Positions 1 through 6,600 of a stretch of 11,828 nucleotides of DNA are shown here, in pieces; positions within the stretch are counted from its first letter, which is position 1; every line of letters begins with the position of its first letter. The stretch spans positions 1 through 11,828 of the forward strand of contig JBKBMW010000025.1 of assembly GCA_046295675.1 (NCBI GenBank), in the 5' to 3' direction. Both the position numbers and the translations under genes were made by a program. Below the pieces are notes generated by a model. That model was not told where the DNA came from, searched no databases, and was given only the letters and a program-made list of their open reading frames with translations. Source of the stretch: JAOAJF01 sp046295675 (GTDB lineage: Archaea; Micrarchaeota; Micrarchaeia; Anstonellales; Anstonellaceae).

Positions 1-527
1 GGCATTACAATCCTATCAGCCCAATTAAAAAACTTTTTTGATTTTAAAACCTTTTTTACATCACCATAGACTGGTTCAACATTTATGCATTTGTTTAATT
101 TAATATTTTCCAAAAAAAAATTATATGCATCTTTGTTTAGTTCAATACCAATAATTTTTTTTGCATTACTATATTTTGAAATGATTATCGGGAAAGGGCC
201 GATTCCTGCAAATAAAACTAAAACATTTTCATTTTTTTTAACCTGCTTTGCAATTCTCATCCTCTCAAAAGCCATTCTTGGGGAAAAGAATACTTTGTTT
301 ATATCTAATTTAAAGAGTGTCTTGTTTTCTTTATGGATGGTGATTGTATTTTTTTCTCCCCATACATAGGTATGTTTTTTTATTCTGAATTTGCTAGAAG
401 TCTTTGAAGAAATAGAATAGATTGAGTTTATCCTATTTTTATAGTGCTTTAAAATAAAATCAATTGCTTTTTGTTTTGAAAGTTTTGTTTTATCAAAAAT
501 GGCTATGGAGCCTATTCTATCAAGCAT
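1..527 (-). CDS. trm5: tRNA (guanine-37) methyltransferase, Trm5 family, 3' end cut by the window
   Basis: An open frame runs from an ATG at 527-525 off the left edge, giving 175 residues. It begins MLDRIGSIAIF, like the start of the Trm5 D2 domain. At about residues 79-95 it has the family block LDINKVFFSPRMAFERM, then the SAM-binding loop VLVLFAGIGPFPI (about 103-115), the acidic strand end IGIELN, and DRIVMP at the cut edge, equivalent to the DRVIMxLP catalytic region. Family members methylate N1 of G37 in tRNA using S-adenosylmethionine; some archaeal relatives (Taw22, Taw2) act in wyosine synthesis. The DRIVMP and GPF motifs favour Trm5/Taw22 over Taw2, but the missing half would decide. 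The frame lacks the N-terminal D1 domain found in many Trm5 proteins. It starts 2 bases after the ABCE1 stop and has GAGGA upstream of the ATG, so it is probably co-transcribed with ABCE1. Plus-strand reading frames here are shadows. Confidence 0.85.
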   Translation of the reverse strand, partial: MLDRIGSIAIFDKTKLSKQKAIDFILKHYKNRINSIYSISSKTSSKFRIKKHTYVWGEKNTITIHKENKTLFKLDINKVFFSPRMAFERMRIAKQVKKNENVLVLFAGIGPFPIIISKYSNAKKIIGIELNKDAYNFFLENIKLNKCINVEPVYGDVKKVLKSKKFFNWADRIVM

Positions 528-529
528 TT

Positions 530-2287
530 TTATTCCTCTACATAATAATAAGCATTTTTTTCTTTTTGTTCCTCATCTAATCTTGAATTTGGTTTATTGA
601 TTTTTGGCCTAAATGTATCTTTATCTCTTCTTAAAGTTATCCCAATACCTTTAAGGAATTTGTTAAACCCATCCTTTTTGCTTTGAGGCATTAAAGCATA
701 ACCACTCTTTGAACTTTCTCCTTCAAAAACAATTAAACGATTTGCTATTGCATCAAGTAAAATTAAATCATGGTCAATTACAAAGCAGGCTTTTGAAGAA
801 TTTGAAACAAGCCTTTGAATAATAGAGGCGAGATTGAGGCGCTGTTCAACATCCAAAAAAGCAGAAGGTTCATCTAACAAATAAATATCTGCATCTATAG
901 AAAGTGTTTTTGCTATTTCCACTCTTTGAAGCTCCCCACCTGAAAGCTGGCTTAAATCTTTTTCTGCTAATGAATTGATGTTTAACTTACTGCATATATC
1001 CTCGAAAAATCCCCCCATAACTTTATTTTTGGTAATGTAATCCATTACAGTTATTCCTTCAATAGGTTGAATATACTGAGGCTTATAGGAGATTTTTAAG
1101 GTTTTTTCAAACTCAACTTTGTTGCTTGGCTTTGTTTTTCCTGCCAAGATTTCTGCAAAAAGAGTTTTTCCTAAAGCATTTTTTCCAATGATACCAATTA
1201 CCTCTCCTTGATAAAGTTTTCCTTCTTCTGCTTTTAATTGAAAATTACCGATTTTCTTCTCAAAACTTGGATAAGAAAACAAAACTTTGTCTCTTGGTTG
1301 TTCAATAGCAGTTTTTTGAAATTTTATTTCATAATCTCTGAAGCGAGTATTCTCTTCTTTCAAAAATCCATCTAAATATTGATTTATACCAACTCTGGAA
1401 TTTTTTATATTTGAGATAATACCATATGCATTTTCCTGCCCAAAAAAGATATATACAAAATCTACAAGATAATCAAATAAAGCTAAATCATGTTCTACAA
1501 CTATTACTCTTTTTTTCTGGCCCAAGGATTTAATTATTTTGGAGATTTTCAATCTCTGTTCGATATCTAAATATGAAGCTGGTTCATCAAAGTAATAGAT
1601 ATCTGCTTCTTTTATGTAAGCTGCTGCAATAGCAAGTTTTTGTAGTTCTCCCCCAGATAGATTTCCAACTTTAGAATGTAGAATTTTTTCTAACTCAAAT
1701 AGCTCTACAACTTGTTTTATTTTTTCTTCATCTGCCAAATTCAGTAGTAATTCTTTAGCTGTTCCTCTAAAAACTTCTTTTATTTTTTCAATATTTTGAG
1801 GTTTGAGAGAAATTTTTATGGTTTTTCCATTTAATGATTTAAAATATTGTTGTTGAGTTATGCTTAGATTTTTTAAAATTTCATCATAAGTCCATACTTT
1901 TGAATATTCCCCAAAATTTGGTAGAATTACTCCTGCTAAAAGATGCAATGCTGTAGACTTACCAATCCCATTTTTGCCCAAAAACCCAACCACTCCTTCC
2001 TCTTTTGGTAATGCAATTCCATATAATCTAAACATATTTACTCCGTATTGATAAATTGGTTTACCAATCTCTTCTACCAGATTTATAATAGTGATGCAAT
2101 TTGCTGGACATTTTTTTGGACAAATCCCACAACCTGTACATAAAATTTCTGAAATTATTGGATAGCCATCTTTATCTACAACAACAGTGTCCTGACCCAT
2201 CAATACTCCAGGGCATACCTTTTGGCAAATATAGCCACATTTTTCCTTTAAACATTTTTCGCGATCTATTATTGCTATTTTTGGCAT
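530..2287 (-). CDS. rli1: ABCE1/Rli1 ribosome recycling ATPase
   Basis: This is a full-length (585 aa) soluble twin-ATPase that splits ribosomes after termination or rescue, working with aRF1 or Pelota. The N-terminal ferredoxin-like part has eight cysteines (C12, C17, C21, C25; C50, C53, C56, C60) for two 4Fe-4S clusters. The first ATPase has Walker A GKNGIGKST (104-112), Q164, signature LSGGELQ (210-216), Walker B YYFDE (231-235) and H266. The second has GKNALGKT (368-375), LSGGELQ (448-454), LLDE (470-473) and H506. All catalytic motifs are intact. I chose ATG 2287 because MPKIAIID is the usual archaeal start and AGTGGTCC just upstream resembles the archaeal GGTGATCC ribosome site. A GTG at 2296 would add three residues. 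The gap from the upstream alkyltransferase gene is 49 bp, so it may be co-transcribed or have its own weak promoter. Confidence 0.97.
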   Translation of the reverse strand: MPKIAIIDREKCLKEKCGYICQKVCPGVLMGQDTVVVDKDGYPIISEILCTGCGICPKKCPANCITIINLVEEIGKPIYQYGVNMFRLYGIALPKEEGVVGFLGKNGIGKSTALHLLAGVILPNFGEYSKVWTYDEILKNLSITQQQYFKSLNGKTIKISLKPQNIEKIKEVFRGTAKELLLNLADEEKIKQVVELFELEKILHSKVGNLSGGELQKLAIAAAYIKEADIYYFDEPASYLDIEQRLKISKIIKSLGQKKRVIVVEHDLALFDYLVDFVYIFFGQENAYGIISNIKNSRVGINQYLDGFLKEENTRFRDYEIKFQKTAIEQPRDKVLFSYPSFEKKIGNFQLKAEEGKLYQGEVIGIIGKNALGKTLFAEILAGKTKPSNKVEFEKTLKISYKPQYIQPIEGITVMDYITKNKVMGGFFEDICSKLNINSLAEKDLSQLSGGELQRVEIAKTLSIDADIYLLDEPSAFLDVEQRLNLASIIQRLVSNSSKACFVIDHDLILLDAIANRLIVFEGESSKSGYALMPQSKKDGFNKFLKGIGITLRRDKDTFRPKINKPNSRLDEEQKEKNAYYYVEE

Positions 2288-2336
2288 TCGGACCACTAGA
2301 CTACTAAAAAGTTTTGTATAGTTATTTTACTTAATT

Positions 2337-2672
2337 TCAATTTAAAAGTTTTGGTAATTTTTTATTACTAAAAAAATAAACAACTTTGTTAAAATCCAAA
2401 ATTTTTTTATTTTTTATTTTTATGCCTTCTCTTTTTAGAAGTTTTATTTTTAATTTTTCACCGAGTTTATAACCACCAACAAAAGCATTTGCTCTTACAA
2501 TTCTATGGCAAGGAACTTTAGGTGCACAAGGAGATTTTCTAAGTGCATTTGCAACAGCTCTAATAGCATTGCTATATCCAACTGCCTTTGCAAGTTCAGA
2601 ATATGTAGAAACTCTTCCCTTTGGAATTTTTCTACAAAGAAAAAAAATTTTTTTTAGATTTAGTTTTTTCAT
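2337..2672 (-). CDS. ogt: Methylated-DNA-protein cysteine methyltransferase, DNA-binding/catalytic domain
   Basis: This 111-residue protein is the Ogt/MGMT C-terminal domain alone. It has the helix-turn-helix IPKGRVSTYSELAKAVG (16-32), the arginine-finger helix AIRAVANALRKSP (36-48, R38), the active-site motif PCHRI (54-58) with acceptor cysteine C55, and NAFVGGY (62-68). The family removes an alkyl group from O6 of guanine onto the cysteine in a single-use reaction. The cysteine is present, so this is a predicted active alkyltransferase rather than an alkyltransferase-like protein, in which the cysteine is replaced. It has no N-terminal Ada/Ogt domain; the last 25 residues (KKILDFNKV onward) are an unrecognised basic tail. 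It starts 16 bp after the DUF167 stop, consistent with one transcript. No strong ribosome site is visible. Confidence 0.93.
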   Translation of the reverse strand: MKKLNLKKIFFLCRKIPKGRVSTYSELAKAVGYSNAIRAVANALRKSPCAPKVPCHRIVRANAFVGGYKLGEKLKIKLLKREGIKIKNKKILDFNKVVYFFSNKKLPKLLN

Positions 2673-2688
2673 ATATCTACAACTAATT

Positions 2689-2925
2689 TTATTTTAATTT
2701 AGGTAAATCTAAGATATTGATAATTTTATTTTTTGATTTTAAACCATGTAAAATAAAAATTTTTGATTTTGAAACTTTGAAATAATCTCCCAAAAGCTCA
2801 AGAAGTTCAAGATTTGCTTTATTTTCAACAGCTGGACTTTTTACAAAGACCCTGAACTCATTTTCTGCGATTTTTTCAATCTTTTGTTTTTTTGAGTTTG
2901 GCTTTAGAAAAACTTTTATGTTCAT
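2689..2925 (-). CDS. DUF167/YggU (UPF0235) family protein
   Basis: This 78-residue protein matches the DUF167/UPF0235 family over its whole length. It has the first strand IKVFLKPNSKK (about 3-13), the middle strand EFRVFVKSPAVENKANLEL (about 23-41) with the family's conserved P, E, K, A and N, and the ending SKIFILHGLKSKNKIINI. The family forms a small alpha/beta fold found in bacteria, archaea and eukaryotes; its biochemical role is unknown and none is assigned here. I start it at ATG 2925; a TTG three codons upstream is less likely. No Shine-Dalgarno precedes it, and a TATA-like sequence lies about 30-35 bases upstream, which suggests a leaderless message. It is the promoter-proximal gene of the minus-strand run leading to ABCE1. 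Confidence 0.9.
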   Translation of the reverse strand: MNIKVFLKPNSKKQKIEKIAENEFRVFVKSPAVENKANLELLELLGDYFKVSKSKIFILHGLKSKNKIINILDLPKLK

Positions 2926-2950
2926 GTTAATCAAAAAAAATAAAAAACCA

Positions 2951-2960
2951 AAGTTTTATA
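2951..2960 (-). promoter_or_regulatory. Probable TATA box for the DUF167-ogt-ABCE1 run
   Basis: On the minus strand the sequence reads TATAAAACTT about 30 bases before the ATG at 2925. That spacing would put the transcription start at or within a few bases of the start codon, fitting the lack of a ribosome site. The assignment rests on motif and spacing only, and the whole region is very AT-rich. Confidence 0.45.
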
Positions 2961-2969
2961 TTATTTAAG

Positions 2970-2989
2970 TATTTATACAAGTATAAATA
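2970..2989. repeat. 20-bp inverted repeat in a divergent promoter region
   Basis: TATTTATAC at 2970-2978 and its exact reverse complement GTATAAATA at 2981-2989 flank an AA spacer. It lies between the divergent DUF167 and inositol-phosphate synthase genes, immediately upstream of the minus-strand TATA-like box. Size and symmetry suit a dimeric regulator, but each arm also contains a TATA-like core, so it may be a two-way promoter element. Confidence 0.6.
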
Positions 2990-3013
2990 TTATAACATAT
3001 ATATAAATATTAT
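2982..3013. repeat. 12-bp direct repeat TATAAATATTAT, two copies
   Basis: TATAAATATTAT occurs at 2982-2993 and again at 3002-3013, 20 bp apart start to start (two helical turns). The first copy overlaps the right arm of the inverted repeat. Paired sites on one helix face could bind a regulator cooperatively. In sequence this AT-rich, a chance or slippage origin is possible. Confidence 0.5.
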
Positions 3014-3022
3014 GATAATGTG

Positions 3023-3030
3023 TTTATAAT
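3023..3030 (+). promoter_or_regulatory. Probable TATA box for inositol-phosphate synthase
   Basis: TTTATAAT lies about 45 bases before the ATG at 3073. Starting 25 or so bases downstream, the message would have a leader of about 20 bases that includes the GGTG ribosome site at 3061-3064. Several other AT-rich candidates are nearby. Confidence 0.4.
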
Positions 3031-3072
3031 ATAATAAAATAAATAAAAACAAATGAAAAAGGTGCAATAGGA

Positions 3073-4164
3073 ATGGGGAAAAAAATTAAAGTTGCTGTTG
3101 TTGGAGTTGGAAACTGCTTTGCTGGGCTTTATCAAGGCATACAATATTATAAAGAGCATGGAGTGGATGAAACGGCTGGTCTGATGCATCCGGTTTTAGG
3201 AGGATATAAATTAGAAGATATTGAATTTGTTGCGGCTTATGATGTTGATTCAAAAAAAGTGAATAAAAATTTAAATGAAGCTACCTATGCTCCACCAAAT
3301 GAAGTGAGATGGATTGAAAAATCAAAAATGCCAAAGACTTCTGTTATAGTAAAAGAAGCCCCAGTATTAGATGGAGTAGGACTTTATGTATTAGAAAGAG
3401 TGAAGCCTATAAAAAATAGACCAATGGAGATTTTAGAAAAAGAGATAAAACAGAGTTTGGAAGAAAGTGGGGCAAGGATAATATTATCATATTTACCAGT
3501 AGGAGCAGCTAAAGCCTCTAGATATTGGGCACAGATGGCATTGGACACACAATGTGCATTTATTAATGCAATCCCTGAATTTATTGCCTCTGATCCAGAA
3601 TGGGAAAAAAAATTCAAACAAGCAAATCTTCCAATTATTGGAGATGATATTAAGGCTCAAATTGGATCAACCATAGTGCATAGAACATTAGCAAAATTAG
3701 TGGATGATAGAGGAGCTATAATAGACAAAACTTATCAAATAAATGTAGGGGGCAATACTGATTTTTTGAATATGAAAGAGCAGGAAAGATTAAAGAGTAA
3801 AAAAATTTCAAAAACTGAGGCAGTGCAAAGCCAATTAAAAAGAAAACTTCCTCAAGATAAGATTTATATTGGTCCATCAGATTTTATTCCATTTTTATCA
3901 AATACGAAATTAGGTTTTATTAGAATTGAGGGGCGAATGTGGGCGAATGTCCCATTTAATATAGAACTGCGATTGGAAGTAGATGATAAAGCAAACTCTG
4001 CAGGAATTTCAATAGATGCAATAAGATGTGCACAAATAGCTTTAGATAGAGAGATTGGTGGAGTGCTAAAGGGCCCATCAGCTTACTTTATGAAGCATCC
4101 ACCAGAGCAATACCCAGATAGTGTTGCAAGGGAGATGGTTGAAAAATTTATAAAAGGAGAGTAG
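3073..4164 (+). CDS. ino1: Inositol-3-phosphate synthase
   Basis: This 363-residue cytosolic enzyme converts glucose 6-phosphate to inositol 3-phosphate with bound NAD. It has the dinucleotide-binding loop VVGVGNC (9-15), then GLMHPVLGGYKLEDIEFVAA (36-55), FINAIPEFIASDP (163-175), GDDIKAQIGST (190-200), NVGGNTDFLNM (224-234), SKKISKTEAV (242-251), GPSD (267-270), K279 in the position of the catalytic lysine, and a C-terminal SAYFMKHPPEQ. The length and motifs resemble the short Mycobacterium-type enzyme rather than the longer eukaryotic one. In archaea the product normally goes to phosphoinositol ether lipids, and in some hyperthermophiles to di-inositol phosphate solutes; no partner gene is visible to choose between these. 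The start is supported by GGTG nine bases upstream and by the N-terminal match to the family. Confidence 0.97.
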   Translation: MGKKIKVAVVGVGNCFAGLYQGIQYYKEHGVDETAGLMHPVLGGYKLEDIEFVAAYDVDSKKVNKNLNEATYAPPNEVRWIEKSKMPKTSVIVKEAPVLDGVGLYVLERVKPIKNRPMEILEKEIKQSLEESGARIILSYLPVGAAKASRYWAQMALDTQCAFINAIPEFIASDPEWEKKFKQANLPIIGDDIKAQIGSTIVHRTLAKLVDDRGAIIDKTYQINVGGNTDFLNMKEQERLKSKKISKTEAVQSQLKRKLPQDKIYIGPSDFIPFLSNTKLGFIRIEGRMWANVPFNIELRLEVDDKANSAGISIDAIRCAQIALDREIGGVLKGPSAYFMKHPPEQYPDSVAREMVEKFIKGE

Positions 4165-4165
4165 C

Positions 4166-4178
4166 AGATTTAAAATCT
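4166..4178 (+). promoter_or_regulatory. Possible promoter of pelota
   Basis: AGATTT-A-AAATCT is a perfect 13-bp inverted repeat containing TTTAAAAT, two bases after the ino1 stop and about 30-40 bases before the Pelota ATG. The spacing suits a TATA box giving a very short leader. The alternative is that Pelota is read through from ino1. Confidence 0.35.
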
Positions 4179-4205
4179 TAGAAATATAAAATATTTGAGA
4201 TAAAC

Positions 4206-5249
4206 ATGCGGATTTTAAAGCAAGATAAAGCCCAAAATCTAATTACTTTGCTTGCAGAGAATTTGGAGGATTTGTGGCATTTGAGCAATATTGTGGAAAA
4301 AGAGGACGAGGTTGAAGGAATAAGTTTTCGCTCTTTTAGACCAAATGAACAAACAGAAATTGAAAAAAAGAAGGTAAAAATTAAACTAAAGGTTGAACGA
4401 ATAGAATTTTCAAAATCCAATGCTCATCTTAGAATTTCTGGAAAAATTTTAGATGGCTCACCATTAGAATATGTTCAACTTGGGGCTTACCATACCTTAG
4501 ATGTACAAACAGGATTTCCAATTACAATAATAAAAAATTGGCAGAAATATCATTTGGACCGAATAAAAGAGGCAATAGAAAAAACCAATATGCCAAGGCT
4601 CTTTATACTTTTAATGGATGAAAAAAAAGCTCTTTTAAGCACTATTTTAGGCTTTGGTGTAGAATATAATTGGGAAATTGAATACCATAGAAGCAAAAAA
4701 CTTGACCAAAAAAGCTTTGAAAAAGAAAAACAAAAAATTTATCAACAATTGGAAGAAAAACTGTTAGAGCTGGATGGAGAGATATTGATTGCAGGGCCAG
4801 GCTTTGAAGCCAAAAATTTTGTAGAATTTTTAAAAACCAAAAAAAGCAAATTAGCTAAAAAAGTAATTTTAGAACATTGTTCTTATGCAGAAAAATCAGG
4901 AGTGGTGGAACTTCTAAAAAAGGGAGTGGTAGACAAAGTAATAAAACAACAGCAAGTTTCCTTTGAATTAAGCTTGATGGAGGAATTTAAAACTCTTTTG
5001 GCAAAAAATTCTCAAAAAATAGCTTATGGATATAAGAATATAAAAATAGCCCTTGAACTAAATGCAATAGAAAGATTGGTTGTTTTGGATAGTCTTTTAA
5101 GCAATAACAAAGATATAAAGGAACTTTTATTAGAAGCTGAAAAAAAAGCAGTTAAAATCTATATTTTTTCTTCGTATTTTGATGCTGGAAAAGAGTTGGA
5201 GGCTTTTGGAGGGCTAATTGCTTTTTTGAGGTATGAGATGAGTTTTTAA
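4206..5249 (+). CDS. pelA: Pelota (Dom34), mRNA surveillance and ribosome rescue factor
   Basis: This 347-residue protein is full length for archaeal Pelota. The Lsm-like domain (about 1-125) starts MRILKQD and has ENLEDLWHLSNIV (18-30), as in the family. The central domain (about 130-250) includes IAGPGFEAKNFVEFL and has no GGQ, which separates it from the peptide-releasing factor aRF1. The C-terminal domain (about 260-347) has the KIAYGYKNIKIALELNAIERLVVLDSLL block. Pelota enters stalled ribosomes with aEF1A-GTP, and ABCE1 then splits the subunits; ABCE1 lies divergently about 1.9 kb away. The start fits the family N-terminus, with only a weak GAGAT site upstream. It lies 41 bp after ino1. 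Confidence 0.96.
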   Translation: MRILKQDKAQNLITLLAENLEDLWHLSNIVEKEDEVEGISFRSFRPNEQTEIEKKKVKIKLKVERIEFSKSNAHLRISGKILDGSPLEYVQLGAYHTLDVQTGFPITIIKNWQKYHLDRIKEAIEKTNMPRLFILLMDEKKALLSTILGFGVEYNWEIEYHRSKKLDQKSFEKEKQKIYQQLEEKLLELDGEILIAGPGFEAKNFVEFLKTKKSKLAKKVILEHCSYAEKSGVVELLKKGVVDKVIKQQQVSFELSLMEEFKTLLAKNSQKIAYGYKNIKIALELNAIERLVVLDSLLSNNKDIKELLLEAEKKAVKIYIFSSYFDAGKELEAFGGLIAFLRYEMSF

Positions 5250-5270
5250 TACCACTTTTAACCAAAAATA

Positions 5271-5289
5271 AAAACAAAGCTTTTTAAAT
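5271..5289 (+). promoter_or_regulatory. Archaeal-type promoter of the exported 404-residue protein
   Basis: An A-rich BRE-like stretch (AAAACAAAGC, 5271-5280) runs into TTTTTAAAT (5281-5289), a classic archaeal TATA arrangement. A start about 25 bases downstream would leave a leader of about 25-30 bases that contains GAGGT at 5327-5331, seven bases before the ATG at 5339. A second TATA-like run, TTTTTATAC, follows at about 5291-5299. Confidence 0.6.
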
Positions 5290-5338
5290 CTTTTTATACA
5301 TAATATGTTATAGAAAAGAGTAAAAAGAGGTTGATGAA

Positions 5339-6553
5339 ATGAAGATGGAAAAAATAAAAAATGAAAACAAACAAAGCAATTCTCCGAAAAATTTATTCTT
5401 TAAATATGGTGTTTTGACAAGTGTGGCTGCAGCTATTATGGCATTTACTCCTTTAAAAGCTCAAGACACCCTCTATGTTCCACTTAGTTATCAAATAACT
5501 AAACAAAAAGCTATAACAGGGGGAGATACAGTAGAGATATATAGTTCTAATAATAAAATAGGAGAAAAAATTTTTGTTGATAGCATTGCTATAAATAAAT
5601 ATGGGCAAAAAATCAGCAAAGAAATAAGTAAAGGAGATAGTGTAAAGATAACCAAAACAGATCTAAATAAAGTCGATAATCGAACAGACACAATAACAAC
5701 TATTTTAACTTTGAAGAATTTAGGACTAAGTGATGGAGGAAAGGAAACTGTAGTTAGGGCAGATAGTGTAGAACTAAATATAGATTCTCTAAAAATACCA
5801 GCCACAATGGTAAGTACTAATGGAAAATTCTTTAGAATTGGAAAGGACCAGAAGTTTGATTCTTTAAATGTAGATACAATATATGTAATAAATAATGCTA
5901 TATATTATAAAGAAAGAAAGCAAATAGATTCCACTACAACTAAAGATACTTTGATAAAAGTGAAAGCTATTAGAATTATAGACAAAGATAAAAATGGAAA
6001 GTATATAACATATAATGCCTATGTAGAAGGAAAATATTTTGTAATAGAGGCAAATATTCCTGATTCGACTTTGAAAGAGAAGTATATCTTTTACAAAGGC
6101 AGAGCTTTAGGGGTTGTAGTTAGCGATAAACCATTAGAGGAAGATTCCACTGGCAATATTAAAGGTTTAATCAAACACCCATCTACTAAAAGAGGAACAG
6201 TAATAGGAGATAAAGAATATAAAATTCCTCAATATGTGCAGCGATTTGTAACAGAATTATTTGTAAAAAGAGATACAACAAAAGGAAAAGAAGATCAACC
6301 TCCATTGGGAATAAATGAAAAAAGAAATCAAACATATTTATATCCAAATCCTGCAAATAATTACTTAGCCATACCTGAACCTCTTGACCAAGTTCTAAAA
6401 GAGATCATTTTGGTAAATATGGAAAACGGACAACAAATAAAGAAAGAAGTTAATAACGGTAAGGTAGATCTAGAAGGAGTTCCTGTAGGTGGATATATAG
6501 CAGTTGACCCAATAACAGGTAAAGTAGTTGATAAAGTGATGATAGTTAAATAA
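5339..6553 (+). CDS. Exported protein with a type IX secretion-like (Por) C-terminal sorting domain
   Basis: This is a 404-residue protein of unknown function. Residues 18-41 form a Sec signal peptide (NLFFKYGVLTSVAAAIMAF core) with a predicted signal peptidase I cut at LKA|QD (41/42), the commonest form in Bacteroidota. Residues 43-330 carry many short strands of the type D-[ST]-hydrophobic-x-hydrophobic (DTLYV, DTVEI, DSIAI, DSVKI, DSVEL, DSLKI, DTIYV), suggesting a beta-rich extracellular body. There is no transmembrane segment after the signal. Residues 335-404 match the T9SS type A sorting domain: YPNPANNYLAIP, then EIILVNMENGQQI, KVDLEGVPVGGYIA and a basic end GKVVDKVMIVK. That domain normally directs export across a Bacteroidota outer membrane. 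Flanking genes are archaeal, the promoter looks archaeal, GAGGT supports the start, and base composition resembles the neighbours, so transfer followed by adaptation is the likeliest reading. It ends in two tandem TAA codons. Confidence 0.85.
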   Translation: MKMEKIKNENKQSNSPKNLFFKYGVLTSVAAAIMAFTPLKAQDTLYVPLSYQITKQKAITGGDTVEIYSSNNKIGEKIFVDSIAINKYGQKISKEISKGDSVKITKTDLNKVDNRTDTITTILTLKNLGLSDGGKETVVRADSVELNIDSLKIPATMVSTNGKFFRIGKDQKFDSLNVDTIYVINNAIYYKERKQIDSTTTKDTLIKVKAIRIIDKDKNGKYITYNAYVEGKYFVIEANIPDSTLKEKYIFYKGRALGVVVSDKPLEEDSTGNIKGLIKHPSTKRGTVIGDKEYKIPQYVQRFVTELFVKRDTTKGKEDQPPLGINEKRNQTYLYPNPANNYLAIPEPLDQVLKEIILVNMENGQQIKKEVNNGKVDLEGVPVGGYIAVDPITGKVVDKVMIVK

Positions 6554-6580
6554 TAACGACTAAATAACTCCTAACTAATA

Positions 6581-6600
6581 AATTTTTTCTTTTTTTATTT
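6581..6600 (+). terminator. T-rich terminator after the exported protein gene
   Basis: About 25 bases after the stop codons the plus strand reads AATTTTTTCTTTTTTTATTT, with runs of six and seven T. Archaeal RNA polymerase stops at such U-tracts without a hairpin. The run continues into the 3' end of the convergent zinc-ribbon gene. Confidence 0.6.

Noticed and set aside
85..369. Plus-strand reading frame of 94 codons with hydrophobic stretches
   Set aside because: It is antisense to the Trm5-family gene, whose conserved motifs are clear on the minus strand. The hydrophobic look comes from Lys/Asn codons read backwards.
2101..2307. Plus-strand frame over the start of ABCE1
   Set aside because: It lies opposite the conserved iron-sulfur cysteines of ABCE1 and has no family likeness.
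3384..3617. Minus-strand frame inside ino1
   Set aside because: Shadow of a strongly conserved enzyme; no start signals. The minus-strand frame at 4178-4420 opposite Pelota is rejected for the same reason.
5330..5336. TTGATGA, resembling box C of a C/D guide RNA
   Set aside because: It sits in the ribosome-binding region of the exported protein gene, and no box D or second box pair was found nearby.
5491..5805. Minus-strand frame inside the exported protein gene, rich in hydrophobic residues
   Set aside because: Antisense to the repeated D-[ST]-hydrophobic region. The plus-strand frame has a signal peptide, a sorting domain and start signals.
5339..6553. Contaminating bacterial fragment joined into the contig
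   Set aside because: Not fully excluded, but the base composition looks like the neighbours, the promoter and ribosome site are archaeal in form, and intact archaeal genes flank it within 100 bp on both sides.
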